Assembly (NCBI GenBank): GCA_964406445.1
Contig: CAYORU010000026.1
Span: 1-46,480, forward strand
Origin: SG8-30 sp964406445
GTDB lineage: Bacteria; Pseudomonadota; Gammaproteobacteria; Steroidobacterales; Steroidobacteraceae
Direction: 5' to 3'
DNA length: 46,480 bases
A model generated the notes under the pieces. It was not told where the DNA came from, did not search any database, and saw only the letters and a list, made by a program, of their open reading frames with translations. The position numbers and the translations under genes are program-made. Every line of letters begins with the position of its first letter. Positions within the stretch are counted from its first letter, which is position 1. Positions 1-8,122 of this stretch are shown here, in pieces.

Positions 1-141
1 ACCCGCTCCGGCAAGATCATGCGCCGCATCCTGCGCAAGATCGCCGCCAACGAGTCCGACCAGCTCGGCGACACCTCGACGCTCGCCGACCCGGCGGTGG
101 TCAAGGACCTCGTCAGCCACCGCGTCGACACCGGCGCCTGA
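1..141 (+). CDS. acs: acetyl-CoA synthetase, C-terminal end (partial)
   Basis: The window opens inside this gene; only the last 46 residues are present. They carry the very C terminus typical of AMP-forming acetyl-CoA synthetase: TRSGKIMRRILRKIA, which holds the catalytic C-domain lysine (the SGK lysine that is acetylated to switch the enzyme off in this family), followed by LGDTSTLADPAVV. The enzyme activates acetate to acetyl-CoA through acetyl-AMP. The gene ends 17 bases before a LuxR-type response regulator, and a CrbS-like sensor follows it, matching the known link between CrbS/CrbR and acs expression. Identification is firm for the part seen; the rest lies outside the window. Confidence 0.93.
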   Translation, partial: TRSGKIMRRILRKIAANESDQLGDTSTLADPAVVKDLVSHRVDTGA

Positions 142-158
142 CGCGGCGCCGGCCCCGC

Positions 159-842
159 GTGGCGCCCAAGGTCCTCGTCGCCGACGACCACCCGCTGTTC
201 CGCGAGGCGCTGCGCCTCGCGCTGGGGCGCGCCCTGCCGGACGCGACGGTGGTCGAGGCCGACAGCGTCGCCTCGCTCACCGAGGCCGCGGCGGCCCATC
301 CCGACGCGGACCTCCTGCTGCTCGACCTGCACATGCCGGGCGCGCAGGGCTTCAGCGCGCTCGTGCAGCTGAGAACCCACCAGCCCTCGCTGCCGGTGGT
401 GATCGTCTCTGCCAGCGAGGATCCCGCCGTGGTGCGCCGGGCCATCGCTCACGGCGCCGCGGGCTTCATCCCGAAGTCCTCGCCGGTCGAGGCCATGGTC
501 CAGGCGCTCGGCGCGGTGCTCGAGGGCGAGGTGTGGGTTCCCGAGGGAATGGACATCGACGCGCCAACGCTCGACGGCGTCGAGGCGGAGACGGCCGGCC
601 GCCTCGCCTCGCTCACCCCGCAGCAGTTCCGGGTGCTGACCATGTTGTCGTCCGGACTGCTCAACAAGCAGATCGCCTGGGAACTCGGCGTGTCCGAGGC
701 CACGGTCAAGGCGCACATGACCGCGATCATGCAGAAGCTCGGCGTCACCAACCGGACCCAGGCGGTCGTGCTGGTGCAGCGGCTCGCGCTCGACCGCCGC
801 GCGCCCGGATCGGCGGGAACTCAGGAGGACGGTCCGGCCTGA
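159..842 (+). CDS. crbR: LuxR-family response regulator, CrbR-like
   Basis: A 227-aa two-component response regulator. The N-terminal receiver domain (about residues 4-122) has the acidic pair D9/D10, phospho-acceptor D56 in LLLDLHMPG, S84 and K106 in FIPKSS. The C-terminal LuxR/GerE helix-turn-helix (about 150-212) includes SGLLNKQIAWELGVSEATVKAHM. It starts with GTG, 17 bases after acs, with no clear Shine-Dalgarno, which suggests coupling to acs or a short leader. It overlaps the convergent sensor kinase gene by 22 bases. Known family knowledge: CrbR (ErdR, AgmR in pseudomonads) activates acs in response to acetate, paired with CrbS. That this protein controls the acs gene next door is inference from position. 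Confidence 0.85.
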   Translation: MAPKVLVADDHPLFREALRLALGRALPDATVVEADSVASLTEAAAAHPDADLLLLDLHMPGAQGFSALVQLRTHQPSLPVVIVSASEDPAVVRRAIAHGAAGFIPKSSPVEAMVQALGAVLEGEVWVPEGMDIDAPTLDGVEAETAGRLASLTPQQFRVLTMLSSGLLNKQIAWELGVSEATVKAHMTAIMQKLGVTNRTQAVVLVQRLALDRRAPGSAGTQEDGPA

Positions 843-3800
843 ACGGCGGGCGTGGCGCGAGGCCGCGGAAACGACGCGAGCAGTGCGCGCAATGCCGCCG
901 GCTTCACCGGCTTGCGCAGCAGTGCGTAGCCCGCTTCGCGCGCCCGCTCGGCCAGGCTCTCGCTCGCGTTAGCGGTGATCAGGGCGCCGGGGCAGCCGCC
1001 GACGCGGGCGCACAGCTCGTCGAGGGCCTCGAGCCCGGACTGCGGGCCGCGCAGGTGATAGTCGGCGAGGATCGCGTCCGGCGGCGACGAAGCGGCGAGC
1101 GCATGCGCCTCGCCGAGGCTCCGCGCCTCCAGCACGCGCACCCCCCAGCGGCCGAGCAGCGCCGCCATGCCGGCGAGGATGTCCGGCTCGTCGTCGAGGC
1201 ACAGCACGGTGAGGCCGCCGAGCGCCGCACCGCGGAGTCGCGCCGGGCGGGCGTCCGCCCGGGGCAGGGCGTGGCTGCGCGGCACGCGGATGCTGAACAC
1301 GCTGCCGCGGCCGGGCCGCGACCGCACCCCGAGCCCGGCATCGAGCAGCCGGGCGATGCGGTCGCAGATCGACAGCCCGAGCCCGATGCCCTTCTCGCCC
1401 CAGGGCGAGGGCTGGTCGAGGCGCCGGAACTCCTCGAAGATCGCGGTGAGCGCCTCCGCCGGGACCCCCGGGCCCGTGTCCCAGACCTGGAACTCCACCT
1501 CGCCGCCGCGGCGGCGGCAACCGATGACCACTCCGCCGCGGCGCGTGTAGCGCAGCGCGTTTGCGACGAAGTTCTGCAGCACGCGCTTCAGCATCCGCGG
1601 GTCGCTGTGCACCCCTAGCGCGGTCGGCATCGCCTTGAGCGTGAGCCGGCGGTCCGCCGCGAGCGGAGCGAACTGCTCCGCGATCGACTCGAGCAGCTGG
1701 GCGGCCGGGAATCCGCTCATGCTCGGCGTCACGCCGCCCGAGTCGAGCTTGGTGACGTCGAGCAGCGCATCGAGGAGCTCCTCGGCGGCGCGCAGCGAGG
1801 TGTCGACGCGCTCGGCGAGCTTGCGCGCCTCCGGGTCGCGCAGCTCGCGCGTGCGCAGGGCGGACAGGAAAAGCCGCGCCGCGTTCATCGGCTGCAGCAG
1901 GTCGTGGCTCGCCGCCGCGACGAAGCGGGTCTTGCTCTGGTTGGCCTGCTCGGCCTCGAGCTTGGCCTGGCGCAACTCCTCGGTGCGCTCGCCGACGCGC
2001 TCCTCGAGCGTCTCGGCCACCCGGCGCAGCTGGGCCTCGACCCGCTTGTAGTCGGTCACGTCGGTGAACGTGGTCACCATGCCGCCGTCGTCGAGCGGCT
2101 GCATTCGCAGCTCGATCACCTGGCCGTCGGGCAGCTCGCGGGTCGACACGTGCGGCGTCCGCGCGGCCATGTGCGCGAGCCGGCGGCGCACCAGCTCACC
2201 CACGTCGCCGGGTCCGCACCAGCCCCGAGCCGCGTTGTAGCGCAGCAGGTCCTCGATCGCCCGGCCGGGGTAGAGCAGGCCGGGGGGATAGCGGAACAGC
2301 TGTTCGTAGCGGCGGTTCCACGCGACCAGCTTCAGGTCGCGGTCGATCACGCTGATCGCCTGCGCCATGTTGTCCATCATGGCCTGCAGCAGGCCGCGCG
2401 AGAGGCGCAGCTGGGCGGAGGTCTCGTCGAGCAGGGAGACCACCTGGCCGAGCTTGAGGCCCGTGCCGCGCAGGGTGCTCGTCAGCATCAGGCGCGCCGA
2501 GGCCGCGCCGATGGCGCCCGCGATCTCGTGCTCGACGCGCCGCAGCAGGCCGAGGTCCGCCGGATCGCCCGCGGCGAGGGCGCGGCCGCCGTGCCCGGCG
2601 TGCTCGGCGGCGAGCGCTGCCGCGGCGCGGGGCCCGAGGACGTGCTCGGCCAGGGTCATCAGGTCGCCTGCGGTCGTCCGGCCCGGCAGCGGCGCGGCGG
2701 TCAGCGCCGCGTCCGCCGGCGCGTCCTCCAGGAAGGCCGCGGCCCGCAGCTGGTCGTCGAGGCTCGCGCGCCGCAGCCGCGAGACGAGGACCAGCGCGAG
2801 CACGTTGGCCGCGAGCGACCAGGCGACGCCGTGCGTGAGCGTGTCCGGCGCCTCGAGGCCGAACAGCGCGCCCGGCGCGAGGAACGAGAGTCCGAGCGGA
2901 CCCTCGCCGAGCCAGTCAGGCGGCGCGCCGCCAGCGGCCAGCAGGCCCGGCACCAGCAGCGTGTAGAGCCACAGCGCGTAGCCCGCGCCGAGCCCGGCCA
3001 GCACGCCGGCGCGGGTCGCGCGCGGCCAGTACAGCGAGGCGACCAGCGCCGGAGCGAACTGCGCGACCGCGGCGAAGGCCAGCAGGCCGATGGACGCGAG
3101 GCTCGGGGCCGACGGCACGCCGCGGTAATAGGCGAAGGCGAGCGCCAGCAGCAGCACGATCGCCGCGCGGCGCGTCCACAGCACCAGGCGCGTCGAGCGC
3201 GCCGCGAGGCCGCCGCGCCGCTCCCGGGCGCGCCAGATCATCGGCAGCAGCAGGTCGTTGCTGATCATGGTCGCCAGCGCCACGCAGACCACCACGACCA
3301 TGCCGGTCGCGGCCGAGAACCCGCCGATGTAGGCGAGCATCGCGAGCCATTCCAGGTCGGCCGCGAGCGGCAGCCAGAGCACGAAGGTATCGGGGTCCAC
3401 GCCGCCGGCCGGCGCCGTGGCGACGCCCAGCGCCGCGATCGGCAGCACGAAGACGCTGATGACGGCGAGATATCCCGGGAACAGCCAGCGCGCGCGCCTG
3501 AGGTCGGCCGGGTCGGCGCACTCGACCACGCCCACCTGGAACTGCCGCGGCAGGCAAAAGATGGCGGTGAAGGACACCAGCGTCTGCGTGAGGAACGCAG
3601 GCAGGTTGTCGCCCGCCACCGGCAGCGCCCGCACCGCGCCGGCGAGTTCGCGCGGTCCCGCGAAGGCCAGCGCGGCGAAGATGCCGACCGCGACGAAGGC
3701 CACCAGCTTGACCAGCGACTCCACGGCCACGGCGAGCACGAGGCCTGGGTGGTGCTCGGCCGCGTCCACGCTGCGCGTGCCGAAGAGCATCGCGAACAGC

Positions 3801-4312
3801 GCCATGGTGATCGCGACCCACATCGCGCTGTCGGCCATCCAGGGCCCGGCCAGCCCGCCGCGCGGCGCGCCGGTGACGACCTCGACGCTCATGGCCACCG
3901 CCTTGAGCTGCAGCGCGACGTAGGGGATCGCCGCGGTCAGCGCGATCAGCGTGATGACCACGGCCAGGCGGTTGGACTTGCCGAATCGGGAGGCGACCAG
4001 ATCGGCGATCGAGGTGACGTTGTGGCGCTTCGAGACGCGCACCAGCCGCTCGAAGAACGGCAGGAAGAACGCGAACAGCAGCACCGGCCCGAGGTAGATC
4101 GGCAGGTAGGACGGCCCGTCGCGGGCGGCGCTGCCCACCGCGCCGTAGAACGTCCAGCTCGAGCAGTAGACCGCGAGCGCGAGGCTGTAGACGACCGGGC
4201 GCAGGCGCAGCTGCCGGGGATAGACGCGGCGGCGGTCGCCGGCCCAGGCGATCGCGAACAGCAGCCCCGCGTAGCCGAGCGAGGCCGCGAGCAGCACCCA
4301 GCCCGGAATCAT
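821..4312 (-). CDS. crbS: CrbS-like hybrid sensor histidine kinase with SLC5 transporter domain
   Basis: An 1163-aa membrane sensor. Residues about 1-510 form a sodium/solute symporter (SSF/SLC5) region with some 13 hydrophobic helices. A short STAC-like linker (about 520-635) and a PAS domain (about 640-755, MMDNMAQAISVIDRDL) follow. A short coiled coil leads to a HisKA domain with H803 in AAASHDLLQPMN, then an HATPase domain with NFVANALRYT, DTGPGVP and GLGLSICDR. The C-terminal receiver has the DDE acidic cluster and D1084 in ILADYHL. This domain order is that of CrbS/MxtR, which senses acetate or a related signal and phosphorylates CrbR. Its 3' end overlaps crbR tail to tail by 22 bases. 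Whether the transporter half moves acetate or only senses it cannot be told from sequence. Confidence 0.87.
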   Translation of the reverse strand: MIPGWVLLAASLGYAGLLFAIAWAGDRRRVYPRQLRLRPVVYSLALAVYCSSWTFYGAVGSAARDGPSYLPIYLGPVLLFAFFLPFFERLVRVSKRHNVTSIADLVASRFGKSNRLAVVITLIALTAAIPYVALQLKAVAMSVEVVTGAPRGGLAGPWMADSAMWVAITMALFAMLFGTRSVDAAEHHPGLVLAVAVESLVKLVAFVAVGIFAALAFAGPRELAGAVRALPVAGDNLPAFLTQTLVSFTAIFCLPRQFQVGVVECADPADLRRARWLFPGYLAVISVFVLPIAALGVATAPAGGVDPDTFVLWLPLAADLEWLAMLAYIGGFSAATGMVVVVCVALATMISNDLLLPMIWRARERRGGLAARSTRLVLWTRRAAIVLLLALAFAYYRGVPSAPSLASIGLLAFAAVAQFAPALVASLYWPRATRAGVLAGLGAGYALWLYTLLVPGLLAAGGAPPDWLGEGPLGLSFLAPGALFGLEAPDTLTHGVAWSLAANVLALVLVSRLRRASLDDQLRAAAFLEDAPADAALTAAPLPGRTTAGDLMTLAEHVLGPRAAAALAAEHAGHGGRALAAGDPADLGLLRRVEHEIAGAIGAASARLMLTSTLRGTGLKLGQVVSLLDETSAQLRLSRGLLQAMMDNMAQAISVIDRDLKLVAWNRRYEQLFRYPPGLLYPGRAIEDLLRYNAARGWCGPGDVGELVRRRLAHMAARTPHVSTRELPDGQVIELRMQPLDDGGMVTTFTDVTDYKRVEAQLRRVAETLEERVGERTEELRQAKLEAEQANQSKTRFVAAASHDLLQPMNAARLFLSALRTRELRDPEARKLAERVDTSLRAAEELLDALLDVTKLDSGGVTPSMSGFPAAQLLESIAEQFAPLAADRRLTLKAMPTALGVHSDPRMLKRVLQNFVANALRYTRRGGVVIGCRRRGGEVEFQVWDTGPGVPAEALTAIFEEFRRLDQPSPWGEKGIGLGLSICDRIARLLDAGLGVRSRPGRGSVFSIRVPRSHALPRADARPARLRGAALGGLTVLCLDDEPDILAGMAALLGRWGVRVLEARSLGEAHALAASSPPDAILADYHLRGPQSGLEALDELCARVGGCPGALITANASESLAERAREAGYALLRKPVKPAALRALLASFPRPRATPAVQAGPSS

Positions 4313-4421
4313 CTGCCCTCCGCCAAAGCCGGTTCCGGCGGTCTATACGCCGCCGGAGCGCGCAGCCGCATTCGCAAGGTCCGCAGGCAGCCCGGTGGCA
4401 CGACGTGTACCCTGTGCGGCC
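4313..4421. promoter_or_regulatory. divergent promoter region between crbS and the lipoprotein-like EEP gene
   Basis: About 100 bases separate the two divergently read genes. On the plus strand, GTGTACCCT (4405-4413) resembles a -10 region shortly before the preferred GTG start at 4422. No convincing -35 box or operator palindrome was seen. Promoter function is inferred from the divergent arrangement. Confidence 0.3.
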
Positions 4422-5414
4422 GTGAAAGCCAGCAGCCGACCGGTGCGCGGGATGTTCGCGGCGCTTTGCCTCGCCGCGCTGCCGGCCTGCGCCGGCGACG
4501 AGGGCGGCACGTTGCGGGTCGCGACCTGGAACGCGGAGTGGCTGCTCGAGCCGGCCGCCTTCGACGCGCTGATGGAGGACTGCCTGAGGCCGGGCCGCCG
4601 CGCCCGCGGCGGCGAGCGCGCCCTGCCCTGCGACCTGGGCGAGGGCCGGCGCTGGAGCGATGCGGACCTGGACCGGCTCGCGGCCTTCGCCGCGACGCTC
4701 GACGCGGACGTGATCGCGCTGCAGGAAGTGGACGGGCCGGCCGCCGCGCGGCGGCTGTTCCCCGGCCACGGGCTGTGCTTCACGGCGCGCCGCCACGTGC
4801 AGAACGTCGGGTTCGCCGTCCGTCCCGGGCTGCCGTTTCGCTGCAACCCCGACTACCGGCCGCTCGGCCTCGAAGACGACGACGTCCGCTGGGGCGCGGA
4901 CCTGTCCCTGTTCCCGGGCGGCCCGCGCGAGCTGAGGATGCTGTCGGTGCACCTCAAGTCGGGCTGCGCCTGGGACCCGCTCACCGCGAATCGACAGCCT
5001 TGCGCCGTGCTCGCCCGCCAGCTGCCGCCGCTCGAGCGCTGGATCGACGATCGCGCCCGCGAGGGCGTCGCCTTCATGGTGCTCGGCGACTTCAACCGGC
5101 AGCTGGGCCGTGAGCGAGGCCCCGCGCGCGACGGCGCCGGGCGCGCGCTCGCGGTGTGGCCGGAACTCGACGACGGCGACCCGCCGGGCGCGGACCTGAC
5201 GAACGCCGGCGAGGGGCTGCGTCCGGCCGCATGCCGTCCCGGCGAGAAGCCGCGCCCCCCGGTCGATCACCTGCTGCTCGGCGCGCGCGCCGCCGCCGCG
5301 CTGCGGCCCGGCTCCTACCGGATGTGGGCCTACCCCGACCGGCCGCGCGGCGCGCGCTGGCCCGACCACTGCGTGCGCAGCGTCGAGCTCGATCCCGGCC
5401 GGCTCGGGAGCTGA
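4422..5414 (+). CDS. endonuclease/exonuclease/phosphatase family protein, exported
   Basis: About 330 residues from the GTG at 4422. An in-frame GTG at 4395 and ATG at 4452 are alternatives; 4422 leaves a basic n-region (KASSRPVRG) before the hydrophobic stretch MFAALCLAALPAC, a signal peptide with a possible lipobox LPAC. The mature part shows the metal-dependent EEP fold: ATWNAEWL, ALQEVDG (metal-binding Glu), SVHLKSGC, GDFNRQL (catalytic Asp-x-Asn) and WPDHCV near the end. Members cleave phosphodiesters in nucleic acids, lipids or nucleotides, and the substrate here is unknown. The protein probably acts in the periplasm. It may be transcribed with the HIT gene 47 bases downstream. Confidence 0.75.
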   Translation: MKASSRPVRGMFAALCLAALPACAGDEGGTLRVATWNAEWLLEPAAFDALMEDCLRPGRRARGGERALPCDLGEGRRWSDADLDRLAAFAATLDADVIALQEVDGPAAARRLFPGHGLCFTARRHVQNVGFAVRPGLPFRCNPDYRPLGLEDDDVRWGADLSLFPGGPRELRMLSVHLKSGCAWDPLTANRQPCAVLARQLPPLERWIDDRAREGVAFMVLGDFNRQLGRERGPARDGAGRALAVWPELDDGDPPGADLTNAGEGLRPAACRPGEKPRPPVDHLLLGARAAAALRPGSYRMWAYPDRPRGARWPDHCVRSVELDPGRLGS

Positions 5415-5461
5415 GCTGGCCGCCTGCTATCCTGCGGCCTCCGGCGCCGGCGGAGCGAACG

Positions 5462-5881
5462 ATGTCCTACGATCCCTCCAACATTTTCGCGCGGATCCTG
5501 CGCGGCGAGATTCCCTGCCACAAGGTGTTCGAGGACGAGCACACGCTGTCGTTCATGGACATCATGCCGCAGGCCGAGGGCCACACCCTGGTGGTGCCGA
5601 AGGCGCCCGGTCGGGACATCTTCGAGATCCCGACCGAGGCGCTGGCCGCGGCCATCCGCACGACCCAGCGCGTGGCCGTTGCCGTGAAGGAAGCCTTCGA
5701 GGCGCCCGGCATCATGATCGCGCAACTCAACGGGGCGCCGGCGGGTCAGACCGTGTTCCACCTGCACTTCCACATCGTGCCGCGCTACCACGGCAAGGAC
5801 ATGCGGCTGGCGGCGGGACAGATGGCCGATCCGGCCGTGCTCGCGGAGCACGCGGCGCGGATCCGCGCGAAACTCGGCTGA
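5462..5881 (+). CDS. HIT family protein (HinT-like nucleotide hydrolase)
   Basis: 139 residues, the usual size of a small histidine-triad protein. The triad HLHFHIVPR lies near residue 101, and the upstream region has the family pattern IFARILRGEIPCHKVFEDE and HTLVVPK. HIT proteins hydrolyse nucleotide phosphoramidates or adenylylated substrates; the exact substrate cannot be told. The ATG follows a CGGAGCGAACG ribosome-binding site, and TGCTATCCT about 30 bases upstream looks like a -10 region. It is convergent with the rhodanese gene, with 34 bases between the stop codons. Confidence 0.9.
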   Translation: MSYDPSNIFARILRGEIPCHKVFEDEHTLSFMDIMPQAEGHTLVVPKAPGRDIFEIPTEALAAAIRTTQRVAVAVKEAFEAPGIMIAQLNGAPAGQTVFHLHFHIVPRYHGKDMRLAAGQMADPAVLAEHAARIRAKLG

Positions 5882-5915
5882 GCCCCCGGCCGGCGCGGAC
5901 CGCCCCGCCGGAGCC

Positions 5916-6341
5916 TCAGGGACCGGGCGGCGCGGCCTCGGCCGCCGGCTTCTCGCTCGGCAAGCCTGCCTCGCTCCAGGCGGTGTAATCGCCCTCCAGG
6001 TGGGTCAAGCGGTCGAACCCGGCCTCGGCAAGCACGTTTGCGGCCATCTGCGCACGCCGCCCGCTGCGGCAGTAGAGGACCACTTCCGCATCCTTCGCGC
6101 CGGCGAGTTCGGCGAGGCGGCTCGCCAGCTGGTCGTGCGGGACGTTCAGCGCGCCCGGCACGTGCCCGGCGGCGAATTCCTGCGGGGTGCGCACGTCGAG
6201 CACGACGAGGCCCGGCTCGCCGAGGCGTTGCTCGAGCGCCTGCGGGCTCACCGTGGCCGAGTACGGGCCAGCAAGATCGCCCGCGAGCGCGTGCAGCGCG
6301 GCGAGAGCGAGTGCCAGGGCGGGAAGTGCCAGGCGCAGCAT
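5916..6341 (-). CDS. rhodanese-like domain protein, periplasmic
   Basis: 141 residues. An N-terminal signal peptide (LRLALPALALALAALHALAG) precedes a single rhodanese domain with LVVLDVRTPQEFAAGHVPGA and the active-site loop YCRSGRRAQ (catalytic Cys). Single-domain rhodaneses transfer sulfane sulfur or act as cysteine-persulfide carriers; the partner is unknown. The ATG at 6341 sits nine bases after GGAGG, better spaced than the GTG six bases upstream. The C-terminal tail is rich in Ala, Glu and Pro. It is the last gene of a GNAT-lipocalin-rhodanese operon, starting two bases after the lipocalin stop. Confidence 0.85.
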   Translation of the reverse strand: MLRLALPALALALAALHALAGDLAGPYSATVSPQALEQRLGEPGLVVLDVRTPQEFAAGHVPGALNVPHDQLASRLAELAGAKDAEVVLYCRSGRRAQMAANVLAEAGFDRLTHLEGDYTAWSEAGLPSEKPAAEAAPPGP

Positions 6342-6343
6342 GC

Positions 6344-6892
6344 TCACGATCCTCCGGTCGCCGGCCAGCGCTGCGGGACGCGCTGGATCTTCGGGACATC
6401 GTAGCCCAGCTCGCCGACGCGCCGCACGATGGCCTGGTACTCGTCCTCGGGAATGGAGGGCGTGCGGGCCATGATCCAGAGGTAGTCGCGCGCGCTGCGC
6501 CCGATCACCGTCTTCGTGTAGTCCTCGTCGAGGTATACGACCAGGTACTCGGCCTTGATCGGCCAGATGAACTGCATGCCCCAGGTGGCGTTGGTCTTCG
6601 TGTCGCGAACGAAGCCGCGCGGGTTGTATTCCTTGCGCGGTCCATCGAAGGATCCGGCGTTGAAGGTGAAGGTGGTGTCGATGGTCCCGTCGTCGTCGAG
6701 CCGGTAGGTCTCCACCGCGTTGTGCGCGCCGCGCTCGATGCGCGTCGGGATGTTGGCGATGACGTACCACTCGCCCATGAAGCGCTCGAGATCGACGTAG
6801 TCCACGGTCGGCATCGGTTCGGGCATGGATCTGCACCCCGTCACGGCGGCGAGGACCAGCGCGGCCGCGAGCGCGCGGATGGTCGCGTTCAT
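6344..6892 (-). CDS. blc: lipocalin family outer-membrane lipoprotein (Blc-like)
   Basis: 182 residues. The signal peptide ends in a lipobox, LAAVTGC, so the mature protein is probably lipidated. The lipocalin fingerprint GEWYVIANIPTRIERG (Gly-x-Trp) follows, with NPRGFVRDTKTNATWGMQF and YLWIMARTP typical of bacterial Blc/apolipoprotein D-like lipocalins. The family binds lysophospholipids or fatty acids in the outer membrane. The ATG overlaps the upstream GNAT stop (ATGA) and has a strong GGAGGAGA site, so translation is probably coupled. Confidence 0.9.
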   Translation of the reverse strand: MNATIRALAAALVLAAVTGCRSMPEPMPTVDYVDLERFMGEWYVIANIPTRIERGAHNAVETYRLDDDGTIDTTFTFNAGSFDGPRKEYNPRGFVRDTKTNATWGMQFIWPIKAEYLVVYLDEDYTKTVIGRSARDYLWIMARTPSIPEDEYQAIVRRVGELGYDVPKIQRVPQRWPATGGS

Positions 6893-7425
6893 GTTGCGTC
6901 TCCTCCAGCGGTTTGCCGACTGTTCGCGGCAGGCGGGTCCGCGGATGAGGCGGCCGCCGCGAGCGCCGGGCCCGCCAGCCGGAAGATGGTCCACTCGGAC
7001 TTGGCCTCGGCGCCGAGGCTCCGGTAGAACTCCTCGGCGCGGACGTTCCAGTCGAGCACCGCCCACTCCATCCGGCCGCAGCCACGCTCGACCGCCAGCC
7101 GCGCGAGGTGGAGCAGCATCGCCCTGCCGTAGCCGCGGCCGCGGTACTCCGGCCGGACGTACAGGTCCTCGAGGTAGAGGCCCCGCCGGCCGACGAAGGT
7201 CGAGAAGTTGTGGAACCACAGCGCGAAACCGACCGCCTCGCTGCCCTCGCGCGCGATCAGCGCCTCGACGCTGCGCGCCTCGCCGAACAGCGCCTCGGCG
7301 AGCATCGGCCCGGTCGCGACGACCTCGTGCTCGAGCCGCTCGAAGCTCGCCAGCTCGCGGATCAGGGCGAGAAGTTCGTCGACCTCGGTCGCGGCGACCG
7401 GCCGCAGCGTGAAATCCGTCGACAT
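6889..7425 (-). CDS. GNAT family N-acetyltransferase (SSAT/diamine-type)
   Basis: 178 residues. Features of the spermidine/diamine (SAT1/SAT2-like) GNAT subfamily are clear: FALWFHNFSTFVGRRGLYLE, then the acetyl-CoA binding motif YVRPEYRGRGYGRAML, CGRMEWAVLDWN, and FYRSLGA. It would transfer acetyl from acetyl-CoA to a primary amine such as a polyamine or thialysine; the substrate is inferred only from the subfamily. The last 20 or so residues are an Ala-rich extension. First gene of the three-gene operon, divergent from the DUF502 gene across 100 bases. Confidence 0.87.
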   Translation of the reverse strand: MSTDFTLRPVAATEVDELLALIRELASFERLEHEVVATGPMLAEALFGEARSVEALIAREGSEAVGFALWFHNFSTFVGRRGLYLEDLYVRPEYRGRGYGRAMLLHLARLAVERGCGRMEWAVLDWNVRAEEFYRSLGAEAKSEWTIFRLAGPALAAAASSADPPAANSRQTAGGDAT

Positions 7426-7525
7426 GGCGGCTGCCCCCTGAAGCCGCCTGCTGTCTCGCGGCGACTCGCTTATCATGCCAGCGCCGTAGCCGGCGCGTGC
7501 GTTCCGGACGCGCCTGGAGGATGAC
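7426..7525. promoter_or_regulatory. divergent promoter region, GNAT operon and DUF502 gene
   Basis: 100 bases between two divergent starts. On the plus strand a TATCAT hexamer at 7471-7476 is a plausible -10 for the DUF502 gene, about 50 bases before its ATG; the -35 is poor. A GGAGGATG site sits just before the ATG at 7526. Assignment rests on position and one hexamer. Confidence 0.3.
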
Positions 7526-8122
7526 ATGCTGGACAAGCTGTGGGCCGCGCTGGTGCGCGGGCTCGTCGTGGTGCTGCCGATCGCGCTCACGCTCTGGCTG
7601 CTGTGGTGGTTCGGCACCACGGTCGAGTCGCTGCTGCGCCGCGCGATCGTCCTGGTGATGCCGGAGGACGTCTATCGGCCCGGGATGGGCATCGTGGCCG
7701 CGGTCGCGCTGCTGATCGCGGCCGGGGTCGCCGTCAACGCCTTCCTCGTGCGGCGCCTGCTCGCCGCCTGGGAGGCGCTCATGGACCGGATCCCGATCGT
7801 CAAGAGCGTCTACGGCGCGGTGCGCGACTTCGCCGGCTTCCTGCCGACCGGCGGCGAGAAGCGCGAACTGCGGCGCGTCGTCATGGCGCGGCTCGGCGAG
7901 GCGCGGCTCGTCGGCTTCGTGACCCGCGACGACGCAGGCGAGCTCGGCCTCGGGCCCGGCGCCGAGGGCACGGTCGCCGTCTACTTTCCCATGAGCTACC
8001 AGATCGGCGGCTACACCCTGCTCCTGCCGCGCGACCGGCTCGAGCCGCTCGACCTGCCGGTCGAGACGGCGATGCGCCTCGTGCTCACCGGGGGGATGTC
8101 GGCGGGCTCGCCGCGGTCCTGA
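7526..8122 (+). CDS. DUF502 family membrane protein
   Basis: 198 residues, the usual DUF502 size. Two transmembrane segments lie near the N terminus (GLVVVLPIALTLWLLWWF and GIVAAVALLIAAGVAVNAF), followed by the family signature IPIVKSVYGAVRDF and a soluble part with VGFVTRD and VYFPMSYQIGGYTLLLP. The biochemical role of the family is not known to me; plant relatives (COV) affect vascular patterning. The 3' end overlaps the convergent EEP gene by 38 bases. Confidence 0.88.
   Translation: MLDKLWAALVRGLVVVLPIALTLWLLWWFGTTVESLLRRAIVLVMPEDVYRPGMGIVAAVALLIAAGVAVNAFLVRRLLAAWEALMDRIPIVKSVYGAVRDFAGFLPTGGEKRELRRVVMARLGEARLVGFVTRDDAGELGLGPGAEGTVAVYFPMSYQIGGYTLLLPRDRLEPLDLPVETAMRLVLTGGMSAGSPRS

Noticed and set aside
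1904..5113. Very long plus-strand ORF (over 1000 codons) opposite crbS
   Set aside because: Low-complexity, Arg/Gly/His-rich translation with no domain; a shadow of the true minus-strand gene caused by high GC.
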